Positions 4,705 through 6,473 of a stretch of 6,473 nt of DNA are shown piece after piece (within the stretch, counting starts at the first letter, position 1; every line of letters begins with the position of its first letter). Source of the stretch: Campylobacterota bacterium (GTDB taxonomy: Bacteria; Campylobacterota; Campylobacteria; Campylobacterales; Sulfurovaceae); NCBI GenBank assembly GCA_015488875.1, contig WFMX01000047.1, positions 1 to 6,473 of the forward strand. Reading direction: 5' to 3'. The position numbers were made by a program, and so were the translations under genes. Under the pieces are notes generated by a model, which had not been told where the DNA came from, did no database searches, and saw nothing but the letters and a program-made list of their open reading frames with translations.

Positions 4705-6303
4705 ATGCAATACTTAATGACAATAGATGCAGGCACAGGAAGCGTGAGAGCCGTGATATTTGATATCGGTGGTAGGCAGATATCTGTAGGTCAGCAGGAG
4801 TGGGAGCATCTAGTAGAGGAGGGTGTAGTCAACTCTATGAGCTTTGATTTTGACCAAAATTGGAAGATAACTACCAAGTGCATAAGAGAAGCTATCTCTA
4901 AAGCCTCCACCTTGATATCGACCTTTAAACCATCTCAGATAGTAGCAGTCACAGCTTCATCAATGCGTGAAGGTATAGTGCTATATGACAAAGACGGCAA
5001 AGAGCTATGGGGAGTAGCCAATGTAGATGCTAGAGCTTCAGTAGAAGTTGTGGAACTAAAAGAGGAGTTTCCTGCTATAGAAGAGGAGTTTTATGCTCAG
5101 TCTGGGCAGACATTTGCATTAGGAGCATTGCCTAGACTTCTATGGGTAAAAAACAACCGCCCATCTTTATATCAAAAAATATCAAAAATATCTATGATTA
5201 GCGATTGGGTACTCGCCAAACTATCAGGTGTAATTGCATCTGATCCATCAAACGGCGGAACCACAGGAATATTTTCTCTTAAAGATAGAGATTGGGTCTC
5301 ATCACAGGCTACAAAAGTGGGTATCAAGGATGATATATTTCCACCTATATATGAGTCAGGAGAGGCGATAGGTGAAGTGACTTCGCAAGCTAGTGATGAG
5401 TGTGGACTCTCTCGTGGATGCAAAGTAGTGATGGGTGGCGGTGATGTACAGTTGGGTTCGGCAGGATTAGGAGTCGTGCATTTGGGCGAGAGTGCCATAC
5501 TAGGTGGTAGCTTTTGGCAACAGATAGTCAACATCCCATCATCGACCACTCCGCCAAAGGATATGAGACTGCGTATCAATCCACATGTAATAGATGGCAT
5601 ATCACAAGCAGAGGGGATTAGCTTTTTTTCTGGACTCATTATGCGTTGGTTTCGAGATGCCTTTTGTGACATGGAGAAGCTACAAGCCTCTCAACGAGGT
5701 ATAGATGCATATGAGATACTTGAAGAGATGGCAGCTTCTGTACCACTAGGCTCACATGGCATAGTGCCTATATTTTCTGATGCTATGAAGTATGGCAAAT
5801 GGTACCACGCTTCACCATCATTTCTCAACCTATCCATAGACCCAAATATATGCAACAAAGCTAGTATGTTTAGAAGTCTCGAAGAGAATGCCGCTATAGT
5901 CTCAGCTATAAACCTAGAGAATATATCGTCGTTTTCAGGGATAGATAGCGATACTGTCACTTTCGCAGGTGGTGCTAGTAATGGCAAATTATGGCCACAG
6001 ATAGTAGCTGATGTGACAGGAAAAGAGGTGCATATACCAGTAGTAAAAGAGGCTACCGCTCTAGGTGGTGCGATGGTGGCAGGCATAGGAGCAGGTATAT
6101 ATAGTAGCATAGACGAAGTAGCCAAGGAGTTGGTGGAGTGGAGTAGGGCGGTCACACCCAATATGAGTAATCATGCTAGATATCAAGAGCAAAAAGAGAA
6201 GTGGCAAGAGATATATGCTGAGCAACTCAAGCTAGTAGATAGGGGGCTATTGGAGTCTATGTGGAGAGCCCCTGGGGTAGGGTGTCGAAAAACACATAAA
6301 TAA
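4705..6303 (+). CDS. lsrK: Autoinducer-2 kinase LsrK (FGGY family)
   Basis: LsrK phosphorylates the quorum signal AI-2 (DPD) in the cytoplasm with ATP. The 532-residue product follows E. coli LsrK (530) almost end to end: DAGTGSVRAVIFD (8-20, N-terminal phosphate-binding loop), SSMREGIVLY (85-94), ANVDARA (105-111), PRLLW (143-147), MISDW (164-168), DPSNGGTTG (180-188), GGGDVQLG (244-251, with D247 the expected FGGY catalytic Asp), GGSFWQQIVN (267-276), INPHVI, MRWFRDAF (313-320), PIFSD (355-359), LEENAAIVSA (392-401), FAGGASNGKLW (420-430, C-terminal nucleotide-binding part) and VVKEATALG (446-454). The start has AAAGGAG (4694-4700) four bases before the ATG. No lsrR, lsrACDB or lsrFG genes are in the window, so uptake and later processing of AI-2 must come from elsewhere, or the kinase acts on internal AI-2. 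The last seven residues (GCRKTHK) and the stop codon are encoded by the 33-bp repeat. Confidence 0.95.
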   Translation: MQYLMTIDAGTGSVRAVIFDIGGRQISVGQQEWEHLVEEGVVNSMSFDFDQNWKITTKCIREAISKASTLISTFKPSQIVAVTASSMREGIVLYDKDGKELWGVANVDARASVEVVELKEEFPAIEEEFYAQSGQTFALGALPRLLWVKNNRPSLYQKISKISMISDWVLAKLSGVIASDPSNGGTTGIFSLKDRDWVSSQATKVGIKDDIFPPIYESGEAIGEVTSQASDECGLSRGCKVVMGGGDVQLGSAGLGVVHLGESAILGGSFWQQIVNIPSSTTPPKDMRLRINPHVIDGISQAEGISFFSGLIMRWFRDAFCDMEKLQASQRGIDAYEILEEMAASVPLGSHGIVPIFSDAMKYGKWYHASPSFLNLSIDPNICNKASMFRSLEENAAIVSAINLENISSFSGIDSDTVTFAGGASNGKLWPQIVADVTGKEVHIPVVKEATALGGAMVAGIGAGIYSSIDEVAKELVEWSRAVTPNMSNHARYQEQKEKWQEIYAEQLKLVDRGLLESMWRAPGVGCRKTHK

Positions 6304-6310
6304 GCTCATA
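6278..6310. repeat. 33-bp dispersed repeat, copy 2
   Basis: It matches 3176-3208 at 30 of 33 positions. It overlaps the end of lsrK: the last seven codons and the TAA stop (6301-6303) lie inside it. The enzyme's family-conserved C-terminus ends at MWRAPGV, just where the repeat starts. It is followed, after 26 nt, by a large hairpin. Confidence 0.75.
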
Positions 6311-6335
6311 AGCATAATGGTGTTGCAGTTTAAGC

Positions 6336-6398
6336 CGGGGTCTGGTTATTCATGATGCATTCCGCTACGCTCCACGCATCACAAATCACCAGACCCCT
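6336..6398. repeat. Large imperfect hairpin downstream of lsrK
   Basis: The outer stem is 10 bp: GGGGTCTGGT (6337-6346) with ACCAGACCCC (6388-6397). An internal loop leads to a 6-bp stem, TGATGC (6353-6358) with GCATCA (6376-6381), closing a loop that contains CCGCTACGCTCC. No T-run follows directly; the nearest is six Ts at 6418-6423, so it is not a textbook intrinsic terminator. A GC-rich palindrome in AT-rich flanks is typical of REP-like extragenic elements; a transcript 3'-end stabiliser is the alternative. Confidence 0.6.
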
Positions 6399-6473
6399 AT
6401 CGTCTCCATATATCCGCTTTTTTAATAGAATTTATATTATGTTAACCAAAGAGTTGAAATTTATCATATATAC

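Noticed and set aside
5172..6161. Long minus-strand open frames within lsrK
   Set aside because: They lie wholly inside a gene whose + strand product matches LsrK along its full length, and their translations show no recognisable domain.
6418..6423. T-run after lsrK as an intrinsic terminator
   Set aside because: The run of six Ts is 20 nt beyond the hairpin at 6336-6398 and no GC-rich stem ends next to it.
6439..6473. ATG opening a frame that runs off the window end
   Set aside because: Only 11 complete codons are visible, with no purine-rich ribosome binding site upstream, so it cannot be supported as a gene start.

Overview
The window is AT-rich, with heavy use of ATA, AGA and CTA codons and strong purine-rich ribosome binding sites. 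Its gene content (an Aer/CetB-type PAS protein, a WYL regulator, RtcB) suggests a Campylobacterota bacterium of the Sulfurimonas/Sulfurovum kind. That placement is inferred from composition and protein style, not from a marker gene. All family assignments come from motifs read by eye and remembered family sequences; no search was run.

Layout: (1) 1-183 is an AT-rich leader with small palindromes and a probable promoter. (2) 184-750 (+) is a soluble Aer-like PAS redox sensor. (3) 753-1682 (-) is an HTH-WYL transcriptional regulator, meeting the PAS gene tail to tail with only 2 nt between stops. (4) 1683-1808 is a divergent control region with a perfect palindrome, ATACGA-N10-TCGTAT, overlapping a consensus TATAAT. 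(5) 1809-3146 (+) is an RtcB RNA ligase with all expected metal and catalytic residues. (6) 3147-3388 is a non-coding gap between convergent genes. It holds copy 1 of a 33-bp repeat, a 117-nt inverted-repeat structure, and a short ORF that looks like a gene remnant. (7) 3389-4588 (-) is a secreted seven-bladed beta-propeller protein. (8) 4589-4704 is a second divergent promoter region. (9) 4705-6303 (+) is a full-length LsrK autoinducer-2 kinase. (10) 6278-6473 holds copy 2 of the 33-bp repeat, which supplies the lsrK stop codon, then a 61-nt imperfect hairpin. From 6399 to the end I see only AT-rich sequence.

How the genes may work together: the best-supported unit is the divergent WYL regulator/RtcB pair. 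It resembles the E. coli rtcR/rtcBA layout, with a WYL protein in place of the sigma-54 activator, and suggests RNA ligation induced by a signal the WYL domain senses. LsrK is complete but has no Lsr transporter, regulator or processing genes beside it here. The PAS protein and the propeller have no evident partner in the window.

The least explained feature is the 33-bp repeat. It lies at the 3' end of both enzyme genes on the + strand, in different reading frames, and each copy is followed by a different large hairpin.
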